From Pseudomonas sp. MF4836 (lineage in GTDB: Bacteria; Pseudomonadota; Gammaproteobacteria; Pseudomonadales; Pseudomonadaceae), in assembly GCF_002018875.1 (NCBI RefSeq), contig NZ_MVOL01000001.1:310001-374000 (forward strand): a stretch of DNA of 64,000 bases. The letters are read 5' to 3'. The position numbers and the translations under genes are program-made. Below, one piece after another: positions 10,938 to 20,093 of the stretch (the first letter of the stretch is position 1; each line of letters opens with the position of its first letter). Under the pieces are notes generated by a model that saw only the letters and a list, made by a program, of their open reading frames with translations, searched no databases and was not told the DNA's origin.

Positions 10938-12686
10938 TCATTCCTGAGGCTTGGACCAGAGGCCCTTGAGCCAGTTGGTCTTGGCCAGTTCGATCACCTC
11001 GTCGCCGCGTCCGCTCATCACCGCCTTGAGCATGTAGAGACTGAAGCCCTTGGCCTGTTCGAGCTTGATCGCCGGCGGCATGGCCAGCTCCTGTTTGGCG
11101 GTGACCACGTCCACCAGCACCGGCCCGTCATGGGCCAGGGCGGTGCGCAAGGCGCCTTCCAGGTCTTCGGAGCGCTCCACCCGCAGGCCGAGGATGCCCA
11201 TGGCATTGGCCATGGCGCCGAAGTCCGGGTTGTGCAGGTCGGTGCCGGTGTCCAGGTAGCCGGCGGATTTCATCTCCATGGCGACAAAGCCCAGGGAGGC
11301 GTTGTCGTAGACGATGACTTTCACCGGCAGCTTGAGCTGGGCCAGGGAAATGAAGTCGCCCATCAACATGCTGAAACCGCCGTCGCCCGACAGCGAAATC
11401 ACCTGGCGCCCGGGGAATGCCGCCTGGGCGCCCATGGCCTGGGGCATGGCATTGGCCATCGAGCCATGGTTGAACGAACCCAGCAGGCGCCGCTTGCCGT
11501 TCATTTTCAGGTAGCGCGCGGCCCACACCGTGGGGGTGCCGACGTCAGCGGTGAAGATCGCATCTTCGTCCGCCAGTTCGCTGAGCACCCGGGTCAGGTA
11601 CTGCGGGTGGATCGGCCGGTTGGCGGCGCTGGGTTGGGCCAGGTCGTCCAGGCCCTTGCGGGCCTTGGCGTAATGCTTGAGGGACTCGTCGAGGAAGCTG
11701 CGGTCGCCCTTGTACGGCAGGCGCGGCAGCAGGGCGGCCAGGGTTTCGCCGACGTCGGCGGCAATCCCCAGGTCGAGGGTGGCGCGCCGGCCCAGGGCCT
11801 GCGGGTCGCGGTCGATCTGCACGATGCGGGCATCGCTGGGGTAGAACTGGCGGTACGGGAAGTCGGTGCCGAGCATCACCAGGGTGTCGCAGTTGAGCAT
11901 GGCGTGGTAACCGGAGCTAAAGCCGATCAGCCCGGTCATGCCGACATCGAACGGGTTGTCCCATTCAACGTGCTCCTTGCCGCGCAGGGCATGCACCACC
12001 GGCGCGCCGAGGGTGTCGGCCAGGGCCACCACCTGGTCATGGGCGCCGGCGCAACCGCTGCCGCAGAGCAGGGTGGTGGCCTTGCTGTTGCTCAGCAGCT
12101 CGACCAGCCGGTCCAGGTCCTGGGGCGCGGGCAGGGTGCGCGGCGCGTGCAGTGCCGGCCAGGGCTTGAGGTGCGCCTCGACCTCCTGCAACGCCACATC
12201 GCCGGGAATCACCACCACCGCCACGCCCCGGTTGAGGATCGCGCTGCGCATGGCCCGGTGCAGCACCTGGGGCATCTGCGCCGGGTTGCTGACCAGTTCG
12301 ACGAAGTGGCTGCATTCCTTGAACAGCTCCTGGGGATGGGTCTCCTGGAAATAGTTGAGGCCGATCTCCGAAGACGGGATCTGCGCGGCAATCGCCAGCA
12401 CCGGCACATGGTTGCGATGGCAGTCGAACAGGCCATTGATCAAGTGCAGGTTGCCCGGCCCGCAGCTGCCGGCGCACACCGCCAGCTCGCCGGTGGCCGC
12501 GGCTTCGGCGCCGGCGGCAAAGGCCGCCACCTCCTCGTGGCGCACGTGCATCCACTCGATGCTGTCCATGGTGCGCAAGGCGTCGGTCAGGCCGTTCAGG
12601 CTGTCGCCGGTCAGGCCCCAGATGCGCTTGACCCCGGCTTGCTCAAGGGTGGTTGCCAGTTGCTGGGCAAGGGTGATTTTCGCCAT
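10938..12686 (-). CDS. poxB: Pyruvate oxidase / ThDP-dependent ubiquinone oxidoreductase (PoxB-like)
   Basis: The 582-residue ThDP-dependent enzyme matches the PoxB family, which oxidatively decarboxylates pyruvate to acetate and CO2 and passes electrons to quinone. It shows the N-terminal active-site Glu in [12 protein letters not shown], the glycine-rich [13 protein letters not shown], and the ThDP/Mg motif starting at [12 protein letters not shown] and ending near DNASLGF. The ATG at 12686 has GGGAG six bases upstream; the longer start at 12737 has no site. PoxB is usually a stationary-phase or stress enzyme. It is monocistronic, with its own 3' hairpin. Related 2-oxoacid decarboxylases are possible, but the overall pattern fits PoxB. 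Confidence 0.88.
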   Translation of the reverse strand: MAKITLAQQLATTLEQAGVKRIWGLTGDSLNGLTDALRTMDSIEWMHVRHEEVAAFAAGAEAAATGELAVCAGSCGPGNLHLINGLFDCHRNHVPVLAIAAQIPSSEIGLNYFQETHPQELFKECSHFVELVSNPAQMPQVLHRAMRSAILNRGVAVVVIPGDVALQEVEAHLKPWPALHAPRTLPAPQDLDRLVELLSNSKATTLLCGSGCAGAHDQVVALADTLGAPVVHALRGKEHVEWDNPFDVGMTGLIGFSSGYHAMLNCDTLVMLGTDFPYRQFYPSDARIVQIDRDPQALGRRATLDLGIAADVGETLAALLPRLPYKGDRSFLDESLKHYAKARKGLDDLAQPSAANRPIHPQYLTRVLSELADEDAIFTADVGTPTVWAARYLKMNGKRRLLGSFNHGSMANAMPQAMGAQAAFPGRQVISLSGDGGFSMLMGDFISLAQLKLPVKVIVYDNASLGFVAMEMKSAGYLDTGTDLHNPDFGAMANAMGILGLRVERSEDLEGALRTALAHDGPVLVDVVTAKQELAMPPAIKLEQAKGFSLYMLKAVMSGRGDEVIELAKTNWLKGLWSKPQE

Positions 12687-12804
12687 GGAGTGCTCCCGTC
12701 GTCCGATTAAGAAGTCGTTGCGATCAAGAGAGGACAACAGGCGAGGGCGGATGATTCCACTGAGGGGGCACTTATCCGGCCCCCAGGGCGGTGTTGCCGC
12801 GCCC

Positions 12805-13872
12805 TCAGCTAAAGCGCGAGGGGCGGCAGGGGGCGAGGGCGTCGCAGGTCTGGCCGTGGATCAGTTCTTCGCTGACCAGGCGCCCGACCGTGGCCGCGAG
12901 GATCACCCCGGGGTGCATCACCGCCAGATACAGCCCCGGGTGCCCGGCACTCGGGCCAATCACTGGCAGGCGGTCGGCGGGCATCGGGCGCTGGCCGACC
13001 TCGACGCTGCGCAGGGTCACGGCTTCGGCGCCGCGCAATGACTGGCGCACGCTGAGCAATGCGGCCTGGGCCAGGGCGTCCGGTCCTTGTGCGCCGCTGG
13101 CGGCGATGTAGTCCTCGGCCATCAGCAAGCTGCCGTCCGCCGCTTCGCGGATTTCCATCTCGCTGTTGGAGATCAGGGTCTTGATCAGGCCTGGCGGGGC
13201 ATCGAGACGGATCAGGATCGACGGCGAGGCCTGCACCGGCAGAGGCAGGCCCAGTGGGGCGACCAGGGTCGGGGTCGCGCAGCCGGCGGCGAGCACCACG
13301 TAATCGGCATGGCAGGCGCCGTTGGCGGTGTCGACGCCGATCACCCGGCTGCCGTCGAGTCGCAGGCCCAGCACCGGGGTCTGTTCCAGCACCTGGGCGC
13401 CGTGGGCTCGGGCCCCGTCCAGCAGGGTGCGGGTGGCGGCCACCGGATCCAGACTGCCCTCCGCGGGGGCGTAGCGGGCGCGCTGCGGCGGCGTGATCAG
13501 GTTGGGTTCAAGCTGCGCGACCTGGGCCTGGTCGAGCCACTGCAGCGATGGGCTGGGGCTGAGGTGGGCGCTGGCGCCGTTCGCGGCCAGGGCGGCGGCG
13601 GTGTAGCACAGCGCTCCCGACCACGTGATGCGCAGGTCCGGCAGCTCGTGTTCGAGGCGCCAATAGTCCCCCAGGGCTTGGGCGCGCAGGGCCTGGATCG
13701 CCTTAGGCGCTTCATCGGCGGTGTTGATCCAGGCAAATGAATGGCGGGTAACGCCGCTCGCCGCAACCGACTGCTCAAGCACCGTCACCTGTGCGCCCTG
13801 GCGTGCCAGGTGGTAGGCGATGGAGGCGCCGACAATGCCGGCCCCGACCACGATCACACTTGAAGGGGGCAT
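12805..13872 (-). CDS. FAD-dependent oxidoreductase, D-amino-acid oxidase (DAO) fold
   Basis: The 355-residue flavoprotein opens with the FAD-binding Rossmann motif [16 protein letters not shown], followed by the DAO-typical [11 protein letters not shown]. Near the C-terminus [14 protein letters not shown] and [11 protein letters not shown] are the usual flavin/substrate segment. The ATG at 13872 has GAGG five bases upstream; a GTG two codons earlier is possible. Family members deaminate amino acids or oxidise secondary amines (glycine, sarcosine, proline analogues). The substrate is not deducible. It stands alone between poxB and the convergent end of the MFS gene. Confidence 0.85.
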   Translation of the reverse strand: MPPSSVIVVGAGIVGASIAYHLARQGAQVTVLEQSVAASGVTRHSFAWINTADEAPKAIQALRAQALGDYWRLEHELPDLRITWSGALCYTAAALAANGASAHLSPSPSLQWLDQAQVAQLEPNLITPPQRARYAPAEGSLDPVAATRTLLDGARAHGAQVLEQTPVLGLRLDGSRVIGVDTANGACHADYVVLAAGCATPTLVAPLGLPLPVQASPSILIRLDAPPGLIKTLISNSEMEIREAADGSLLMAEDYIAASGAQGPDALAQAALLSVRQSLRGAEAVTLRSVEVGQRPMPADRLPVIGPSAGHPGLYLAVMHPGVILAATVGRLVSEELIHGQTCDALAPCRPSRFS

Positions 13873-13959
13873 CTGCACCTCGGGGGAGTGGGTATTTCAG
13901 GTGGCCGCACCTTAGCGCTGGCGGGTGGCGCCAGGCAAAGGAATGAATGTTATGAAAGT

Positions 13960-14001
13960 GCAACCGCCCCCAGGCTCGGGCGCGAGCCTGGGGGCGGTTG
14001 C
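13960..14001 (-). terminator. Very strong hairpin after the MFS gene
   Basis: A perfect 19-bp inverted repeat with a four-base GGCG loop begins 11 bases after the MFS stop. The minus strand continues with ACTTTC rather than a T-run, so it is a strong 3'-end hairpin more than a textbook intrinsic terminator. Confidence 0.6.
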
Positions 14002-14011
14002 AGAGGGGCTT

Positions 14012-15550
14012 CTATTCCAGCTTCAGGCTCAGGCCCTGGGCCTGGGGCAAGGGGTTGCGCATCAGCCGGCCGACCATCAGCGCCCCCAGCAGTGCGAGGA
14101 TCCCGGCCACCGTCAGCACCCGGCCGAAACCGCCGACAAAGGCCTGCACGGCCAGGGGCTCGACCAGGGCCCGGGCGCTGTCCGGCAGGCTGGCCAGGGC
14201 GCCTTGCATATCCCCGGCGACCACCCGCGAGGCGATGTCCGGCGCCTGGTCCAGCCATTGCGGCGCCTGCTGGCCGAGATCGACCTGCAACAGGTGCTGG
14301 GTGTGGCTGGCCAGCAGCGCCCCGAACACGCCGATGGCCAGCATGATGGCGCTGAAACGCATGGTGGTGCTCATGCCCGAGGCCATCCCGGTCCGCTCCC
14401 GCGGCACGCAGGCCATGATGTTTTTCTGGGTGTCGCCATTGAGCAGCCCGGCGCCGGCACCGGTGACGGCAATCGCCAGGGCAAAGCTCAGGTAGCCACC
14501 GGCGTGCACTGCCCAGGCACTGAGCAGATTGCCCACCCCGACCAGGGTCAGGCCTGCGGCCATCAGGGTGGCCGGGGCGTAACGCCCGGCCAGGCGTGCG
14601 CCGATGCGCGGGCAAATCAGCATGGTCAGGGCAAATGGCAGCATGCCCAGGCCCGAGGCGATGGCGGAAAACTGCAGGCCGTTCTGCAAGTAGAACGGCA
14701 GCAGCGTCATCATCACCTGGGCGCAACCGGCGTAGGCGAACATCCCCAGCAGGGCGCCGATCAGTCGTGGGTGGCGCAGCAACTGCAAATCCACCATGGG
14801 CCGGCGCTGGGCTTTTTCGATCAGCACGAACAGCCCGAGCAAGGCCGCGCCGCCCAGCAGGCGGGCGTAGGTCAGCGGGTTGCTCCAGCCGATGCGGTTG
14901 GCTTCGATCAGGCCCCAGATCAGGCACAGCAGGCTGGCGCTGAAGGCCAGACTGCCCCAGGGATCGAGGCGCGCGGCCTGGGTGTCGCGGGACTCGGGCA
15001 CATGGCGCAGGACCATGGTCATCAGCGCCAGGCCCACCGGCAGGTTGAGGTAGAAGATCCAGCGCCAGCCGATGTACTGGGTAATCAGCCCGCCAAGGGT
15101 CGGTGCGGCGGTCATCGCCACGCCCATGCAGGCGCCCCAGAATGCCCAGGCCTTGGCCCGCTGCACATCGTCGTGGAAGGTATGGCCGATGGAGGCCAGG
15201 GCCGAGGTCAAGAGCAAGGCTGCGCCCACGCCTTTGATCGCCCGGGCGATATCCAGCCACAGCGCCGAGGGGGCGGCGCCGCAGCCGAGGGAGGCGAGGA
15301 GGAAAATCACCAGGCCGCAGAGCAGGGTCTTCCTGCGTCCGAAGCGGTCGGCGAGGCTGCCGGCGGGCAGCAGCAAGGCGGCGAAGGCCAGCATGTAGGC
15401 GCTGACCACCCATTCGATATCGACGAAGTTGGCCCCCAGGTCGCGGGCGATGCTCGGCAGGGTCACGGCGACGATATTGGTGTCGAGCACGATCAGCGAG
15501 CACACCCCGGACGCGGTGAGCAGGGTCCAGCGCGGGTTGGGTTGACTCAT
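14012..15550 (-). CDS. MFS transporter of the 14-helix DHA2 (EmrB/QacA) type
   Basis: The 512-residue inner-membrane protein has about 14 predicted helices. The N-terminal LDTNIVAVTLPSIARDL is the DHA2 signature, LADRFGRRKTLL the loop 2-3 motif A, and GWRWIFYLNLPVGL the motif after helix 6. Such proteins are drug/H+ antiporters. The start has GGAG six bases upstream and overlaps the stop of the GlcG-like gene, so the two form a two-gene operon. The divergent LysR gene at 16148 is the likely regulator. The exported compound is unknown. Confidence 0.93.
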   Translation of the reverse strand: MSQPNPRWTLLTASGVCSLIVLDTNIVAVTLPSIARDLGANFVDIEWVVSAYMLAFAALLLPAGSLADRFGRRKTLLCGLVIFLLASLGCGAAPSALWLDIARAIKGVGAALLLTSALASIGHTFHDDVQRAKAWAFWGACMGVAMTAAPTLGGLITQYIGWRWIFYLNLPVGLALMTMVLRHVPESRDTQAARLDPWGSLAFSASLLCLIWGLIEANRIGWSNPLTYARLLGGAALLGLFVLIEKAQRRPMVDLQLLRHPRLIGALLGMFAYAGCAQVMMTLLPFYLQNGLQFSAIASGLGMLPFALTMLICPRIGARLAGRYAPATLMAAGLTLVGVGNLLSAWAVHAGGYLSFALAIAVTGAGAGLLNGDTQKNIMACVPRERTGMASGMSTTMRFSAIMLAIGVFGALLASHTQHLLQVDLGQQAPQWLDQAPDIASRVVAGDMQGALASLPDSARALVEPLAVQAFVGGFGRVLTVAGILALLGALMVGRLMRNPLPQAQGLSLKLE

Positions 15551-16044
15551 GGCTGACTCCGCTGGGGCAGGGCCGCCAGGGCGGCGAGGGCGATTTCATC
15601 ATCATGGGCCGGGGTGTCGGCGCTGACCCCGATGGCGCCGATCACCTGGCCGTCGACGATGATGGGCTGCGCGCCTTTCATCATCAGCAAACCGGCGGTA
15701 ATCGCCGCCTGACGCCCGCCATTGATGGCATTTTCCAGATCGCCCGAGGGCCGCTTGAACAGCGCCGAGGTGCGCGCCTTGCCCTGGGCCAGCTCGATCC
15801 CGGCGACCACCGGAGCACCGTCCATGCGCGCACTGAGGATCGGCCAGCCGCCGTCGTCGACGATCACCACCGCGCACGGCCAGCCCTTGGCGTCGGCGGT
15901 CTGCTGGGCGGCCTGGAGCAGCTGTTGGGCGCTCTTCAGGTCAAGGATTGCCTTGTGGGCAATACCGGTGTCGGCAGCGCCGGCAGAAGCGAGCTGCAGG
16001 CTGTAACAAGTGATCATCGCCAGAAACAGGGGTTTGACGCGCAT
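15547..16044 (-). CDS. Exported GlcG/HbpS-family protein
   Basis: The 165-residue protein starts with a Sec signal peptide (positively charged MRVK, hydrophobic core to about residue 20, cleavage after SAGA or AADT). The rest is a GlcG/HbpS domain, with VVIVDDGGWPILSARMDGA and a C-terminal GAIGVSADTP. Family members bind haem or cobalamin, or occur beside glycolate-type genes; their biochemical role is poorly fixed. It overlaps the MFS gene, which suggests a periplasmic helper or sensor for the exported or oxidised compound. The ribosome site is weak. Confidence 0.87.
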   Translation of the reverse strand: MRVKPLFLAMITCYSLQLASAGAADTGIAHKAILDLKSAQQLLQAAQQTADAKGWPCAVVIVDDGGWPILSARMDGAPVVAGIELAQGKARTSALFKRPSGDLENAINGGRQAAITAGLLMMKGAQPIIVDGQVIGAIGVSADTPAHDDEIALAALAALPQRSQP

Positions 16045-16147
16045 GGCATAGGCTCTCTAGGGTGGAGGTCGAGCCAGCTTATCGCGACGCTTCGGGTGCC
16101 TTGTTAGGCGCAATGCGGGACTTCATTACCTTTGAGCTAACGCCTTT

Positions 16148-17029
16148 ATGGAAATTCGTCATTTTCGCTACTTCCTGGCCGTGGCCCGGCAGCGCAATTT
16201 CACCCGCGCCGCCGAGCAGTTGGGCATTGCCCCGCCAACCTTGAGCCGGCAGATCCAGGACATGGAGCAAGCCCTGGGCACGCGCCTGTTCCTGCGCCAG
16301 CAGCGCGAGGTCAGCTTGACCGAGGCCGGTGCCGCGTTGGTGATGGAAGCCGAGGCCACAGTGCGCCAGTTCGAGTTTGCCCAGCGCAATGCCCAGCGCG
16401 CCGGGCGCGGGGAAATCGGCCATATCGAACTGGGCTACGTGGCCTCGGCGGTGTACTCGGGCCTGCTGCAAAAGCAGGTACAGGCTTTTTGCCGGCAATA
16501 CCCGGACGTCAGCCTCAGCGTGCGCGAAAAGCCCATGGCCGCGCTGCCGGGACTGGTGGCCGATGGGCGCTTCGATATCGGTTATATCCGCTCCCCCATG
16601 ACCCTGCCCGAGGGGCTGGAAGCCATCGCCCTGGACGCCGAAGGGTTTGTGCTGGCGTTGCCGGCGCAGTCCTGGCTGGCCCGCCTGGGGGACATCAGCC
16701 CGGAACATCTGCGCGGCGAGACCTTTATCCTCCCCGAACAGATCAGCGGCACCCTGCAAGTGGCGGCCCAGGGCGGCTACGCGCCGACCCTGGGCCCCCA
16801 ACCCGGCGGCCTGGTGGCCGTGCTGGCCCTGGTGTCCCTGGGCCAGGGCGTGGCCGTGGTGCCTGAGTCGGTGATCGGTCATATCAGCCTGCCCAACGTC
16901 CTGTACCGGCCGATCAAGGGCGGCGACGCCTCCTCACGCCTGTCCCTGATCCACCGCCGCTTCGAACAGGCCCCGGCCGTGGTGCGCTACCTCGAACAGA
17001 TCAAGCGCGAGTATCGAAGAGTGCCCTGA
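16148..17029 (+). CDS. LysR-family transcriptional regulator
   Basis: The 293-residue protein has an N-terminal winged helix-turn-helix (residues 1-60, with NFTRAAEQLGIAPPTLSRQIQDME) and a C-terminal effector domain of the periplasmic-binding fold. It is divergent from the GlcG-like/MFS pair with about 100 bases between them, the usual arrangement for a LysR activator of its neighbours. The ATG at 16148 opens the conserved EIRHFRYFLAVA helix. The effector is unknown. Confidence 0.95.
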   Translation: MEIRHFRYFLAVARQRNFTRAAEQLGIAPPTLSRQIQDMEQALGTRLFLRQQREVSLTEAGAALVMEAEATVRQFEFAQRNAQRAGRGEIGHIELGYVASAVYSGLLQKQVQAFCRQYPDVSLSVREKPMAALPGLVADGRFDIGYIRSPMTLPEGLEAIALDAEGFVLALPAQSWLARLGDISPEHLRGETFILPEQISGTLQVAAQGGYAPTLGPQPGGLVAVLALVSLGQGVAVVPESVIGHISLPNVLYRPIKGGDASSRLSLIHRRFEQAPAVVRYLEQIKREYRRVP

Positions 17030-17056
17030 TAGCGCTGAATGGCGTGGCCGTTGGAC

Positions 17057-17210
17057 CCTTGAGATCGCCGCGTTCCGTCAGATGCGCCAAGGCGGCAGAA
17101 CGCCTGTAGCCGGTGCCGAAGGCTGCGCTGGCCCTTGAGGTCGCCGTGCTCTGTCAGATATGGCAAGGCGGCAGTGCGGACCAGCGCAGCCTTCGGCAGC
17201 GGCTACAGGA
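17057..17210. repeat. Composite REP/BIME-type repeat
   Basis: A long imperfect inverted repeat runs from CTGTAGCCGGTGCCGAAGG (about 17104) to the complementary end with CGGCAGCGGCTACAG near 17208; the 26-base arms differ at one base. Around and inside it a second unit occurs twice as CCTTGAGRTCGCCG...GGCGGCAG (17057-17097 and 17131-17173). The same inner unit recurs at 26455-26500. It lies between the LysR and DhaL stops. Confidence 0.75.
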
Positions 17211-17847
17211 GTCGGGGGCGGATGGAGTCGGCGAGGCGGGTCAGGATCAGGCAGCAGGACACGGCGCCGGCATCCAGCACGCCGAGTGACCGTTCGCCCA
17301 GGCGGCTGGCACGGCCGATTCGGGCCACCAGGTCGCGGGTTGAGTCCCGGCCCTGAGACGCCGCGCTTTTCATGTGCTCCAGTGCTTCATGGAATGAAGC
17401 CCCTGCTGTGTGTGCCTGTTCGAACGCCTGCACCGCAGGGATCAGGGTGTCCATCAAGCACTTGTCGCCGACGCCGGCCTCGGTGATGTCTTGCAGCGAG
17501 GTCAGGCCACCGCGCAGCAGGCGGGCGAATGTCGCCGTGTCGATCTCCTGTCGGTCGCGCACCTCATTGGCCATGCCGATAAACAGGCTGCCGTAGAGCG
17601 GGCCCATGGAGCCGCCTATGCCTTCCATCAGGCTCAGGGTCAGTTCGTCGAGCGCCCCGGCCAGGTCCAGTTCACGCCCTTCCAGGGCACGGCCACAGTG
17701 GGCAAAGCCCTTGGCCATATTGATGCCGTGGTCACCGTCGCCGATGGCCCCGTCGACTTCGCTCAGGTATTCACGGTTGGCGACTATTACGGTCACCAGG
17801 TCGGCCACGATGGCGCCGCCGTCACTGCTGGAAAAAGACTGGCTCAT
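17203..17847 (-). CDS. dhaL: Dihydroxyacetone-kinase-type subunit L (ATP-binding half)
   Basis: The 214-residue DhaL domain is all-helical and binds the nucleotide in DhaK/DhaL kinases. The metal-binding aspartate motif is DGAIGDGDHGINM, and GGSMGPLYGSLF forms the lid glycines. The ATG has GGAG six bases upstream and starts three bases after the dhaK stop, so the two are coupled. Here DhaK and DhaL are separate and no DhaM phosphotransferase is present. The pair may therefore work like the ATP-dependent single-chain kinases, on a three- or four-carbon ketose such as dihydroxyacetone or erythrulose. The four-carbon choice rests on the neighbouring genes. Confidence 0.92.
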   Translation of the reverse strand: MSQSFSSSDGGAIVADLVTVIVANREYLSEVDGAIGDGDHGINMAKGFAHCGRALEGRELDLAGALDELTLSLMEGIGGSMGPLYGSLFIGMANEVRDRQEIDTATFARLLRGGLTSLQDITEAGVGDKCLMDTLIPAVQAFEQAHTAGASFHEALEHMKSAASQGRDSTRDLVARIGRASRLGERSLGVLDAGAVSCCLILTRLADSIRPRLL

Positions 17848-17850
17848 GGT

Positions 17851-18852
17851 TCACTCCGTCTGGGTCATGCCGATGGAGCGGCAAGGTTGGTCGATCAGGG
17901 TTTTGAGTTCGGCGTCCAGGCCCAGCAGGGTCAGGGTCACGCCCATCATTTCCAGTGAGGTGAAATAGTTGCCGACGTAACAGCGGTGCACCTTGAGCCC
18001 CTTGGCGCGGATCTGCCGTTCGACTTCAGCGTAGAAAATATATAGCTCCATCACCGGCGTCGCACCGAGGCCGGAAACCAGTACCACCACGCTATCGTCG
18101 GTACTGAAATCGCGGTCGGCGAGGATCGGCGCCAGCATGCGTTCGGCCATGGCCGCAGCGGACTCGACGGGGATGACCTCAATCCCCGGCTCGCCGTGGT
18201 GGCCGATGCCCAGTTCCATTTGCCCGGGGGCGATCTGGAAGTTGGGCTTGCCCACCGCCGGAATGGTGCAGGGGGTGAGCCCCACGCCGATGGAACGGCA
18301 CCGATCGACGGCGTTCTGCGCGACCCGAATCACTCCGTCGAGGTCATAGCCCTTGGCCGCCGCCGCGCCGCCGACCTTCCACATGAAGATCTCCCCGGCC
18401 ACGCCCCGGCGCTTGGCAATCTCGGCCTGGGGCGCGGAGGCCACGTCGTCGTTGGCGACCACAGTGCGCACCTGCAGGTCTTTGCTGGCGGCCATCTTCA
18501 TCGCCAGTTTCACGTTCATATTGTCGCCCGCGTAGTTGCCGTACAGGCAGGCGACGCCCGCGCCCTGGTCGGCGGCTCGAAAGGCGTCGAAGAAGCTTTT
18601 GGCGGTGGGCGAAGAAAAGATTTCGCCCACCGCCACCGCGTCCACCAGGCCTGGGCCGACATAGCCGAGAAACGCCGGTTCATGCCCCGAGCCGCCGCCG
18701 GTGACGATGCCCACCTGGCCTGTCGGCGAGGCGTCGCGTTTGCAGATCACCCGTGGGTTGGTCTCGAACTGGGCCAGTTCCGGGTGCGCCAGCAGGATGC
18801 CCTGCAGCATGTCCTCGACCACGTGGTCCGGGTCGTTGATCACTCGATTCAT
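17851..18852 (-). CDS. dhaK: Dihydroxyacetone/erythrulose-kinase-type subunit K (substrate half)
   Basis: The 333-residue DhaK domain binds the ketose covalently through a histidine. Visible are GGGSGHEPAFLGYVG and EIFSSPTAKSF near residues 45-80, and the hemiaminal histidine region GIGHHGEPGIE. The ATG at 18852 is preceded by AGGA; the open frame upstream to 19326 lies antiphase inside the alcohol dehydrogenase gene and is rejected. With DhaL it should phosphorylate a short ketose. Dak-type kinases that use D- or L-erythrulose are known in tetritol pathways, and the RpiB-type isomerase in this locus is the expected next enzyme. Confidence 0.92.
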   Translation of the reverse strand: MNRVINDPDHVVEDMLQGILLAHPELAQFETNPRVICKRDASPTGQVGIVTGGGSGHEPAFLGYVGPGLVDAVAVGEIFSSPTAKSFFDAFRAADQGAGVACLYGNYAGDNMNVKLAMKMAASKDLQVRTVVANDDVASAPQAEIAKRRGVAGEIFMWKVGGAAAAKGYDLDGVIRVAQNAVDRCRSIGVGLTPCTIPAVGKPNFQIAPGQMELGIGHHGEPGIEVIPVESAAAMAERMLAPILADRDFSTDDSVVVLVSGLGATPVMELYIFYAEVERQIRAKGLKVHRCYVGNYFTSLEMMGVTLTLLGLDAELKTLIDQPCRSIGMTQTE

Positions 18853-18935
18853 GACGGGGTTTCCTGTGTTCTTGTTGTTGATATTGGCCAGCGTCCGAAC
18901 ATGGCCAGAATAGTGCTGGTAGCCGCTGCCGAGAG

Positions 18936-20054
18936 CTAGGGTTTGAGCACCACTTTCAATGAGCGGTCGCCGCGTTCCATGATGGCGAAGGCTTCCTTGA
19001 AGTCGGCCAGGGCGAAGGTGTGGGTCACCACGTCGCGCATGTCGATCTTGCGGTTGCCGATAAAGTCGATGGCCCGTGGGTACATGTAGGGGCCCAGGTG
19101 CGAGCCGAGCACGTCCAGTTCCTTGCGGTCGCCGATGATCGACCAATCCACTGTGGCTTCGTCGTTGAACACGCTGAACTCGACGAATCGCCCCAGTTTG
19201 CGCAGCATCGCCAGGCCCTGGTTGACCGCCTTGTGATGGCCGGTGGCTTCGATGTAGATGTCGCAGCCGTAGCCTTCGGTGATTTCGCGAATCTTCGCCA
19301 GCACGTCGACTTCGGCCGGGTTCCACACTTCATCAGCGCCCATGCGCAGGGCGAGTGCGGTGCGTTCGGGCTTCATGTCGAGGACGATCAGGCGCTTGGG
19401 GTTGCGCATGCGCACCGCACCGATGATGCCCAGGCCCAGGGTGCCGGCCCCGGCGACGACTACGATGTCGTCGAAACCCACGTCGGCGCGATCAGCGGCG
19501 TGCAGCGAACAGGCCAGCGGCTCGATCAGGATCGCTTCATCCGGCGCGATGCTGTCCGGCACTTTGTGCACGATGCCTTCCTTGGTGAAGATCATGTACT
19601 GCGCCATGGCACCCTGGACGTTGTTCTGGAAGCCATACAAGTCGTGCTTCTGGCACATCCAGTACTGGCCGTGATTGCAGAAGCGACAGCCCCAGCACGG
19701 CACTATCTGTTCCGAAATCACCCGGTCGCCCACCTTGACCCCGCGTTTCTCAGCCCCTGGCCCCAGGGCCACCACACGGCACACGAACTCATGGCCGGGG
19801 ATCATCGGTGGCTTGACGTAACGTGGCTGCTCGGCGTCGCCCCAGAACGAAGGCGCTCCGCGATAGGTCTTGATGTCGCCCATGCAGATCCCGCAGAGCT
19901 CGACCTTGGTCAGGATCTCCTCGGGCCCTGGGATGGGCACCGGGACCTGCTCCAGGCGGTAGTCCTCCGGGCCATAACAGACCACGGCCTGCATGGTTGC
20001 CGGAATCGTTGGCGACAGGCGTTCGTGTGTCGGGGTTTCGAGCAGCGTAGACAT
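18936..20054 (-). CDS. Zinc-dependent polyol/alcohol dehydrogenase (erythritol/threitol dehydrogenase-like)
   Basis: The 372-residue medium-chain dehydrogenase has catalytic-zinc residues in ELCGICMGD and PGHEF, structural-zinc cysteines in CWGCRFCNHGQYWMC, and an NAD-binding GAGTLGLGIIGAV segment. The ATG at 20054 has GAGG nine bases upstream and is preferred over an ATG five codons earlier. In tetritol pathways an enzyme of this class (EltD type) oxidises erythritol or L-threitol to L-erythrulose. Location between the DhaK kinase gene and an SDR supports a polyol dehydrogenase. The substrate is inferred; other C4-C5 polyols such as xylitol are possible. Confidence 0.88.
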   Translation of the reverse strand: MSTLLETPTHERLSPTIPATMQAVVCYGPEDYRLEQVPVPIPGPEEILTKVELCGICMGDIKTYRGAPSFWGDAEQPRYVKPPMIPGHEFVCRVVALGPGAEKRGVKVGDRVISEQIVPCWGCRFCNHGQYWMCQKHDLYGFQNNVQGAMAQYMIFTKEGIVHKVPDSIAPDEAILIEPLACSLHAADRADVGFDDIVVVAGAGTLGLGIIGAVRMRNPKRLIVLDMKPERTALALRMGADEVWNPAEVDVLAKIREITEGYGCDIYIEATGHHKAVNQGLAMLRKLGRFVEFSVFNDEATVDWSIIGDRKELDVLGSHLGPYMYPRAIDFIGNRKIDMRDVVTHTFALADFKEAFAIMERGDRSLKVVLKP

Positions 20055-20093
20055 GGCAGCGGACCTCATCGAAATGATGTGAAAAGCGCGTAT

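Noticed and set aside
17851..19326. Longer 491-residue DhaK with an N-terminal extension
   Set aside because: The extra part is antiphase to the alcohol dehydrogenase gene; the ATG at 18852 matches the family start.
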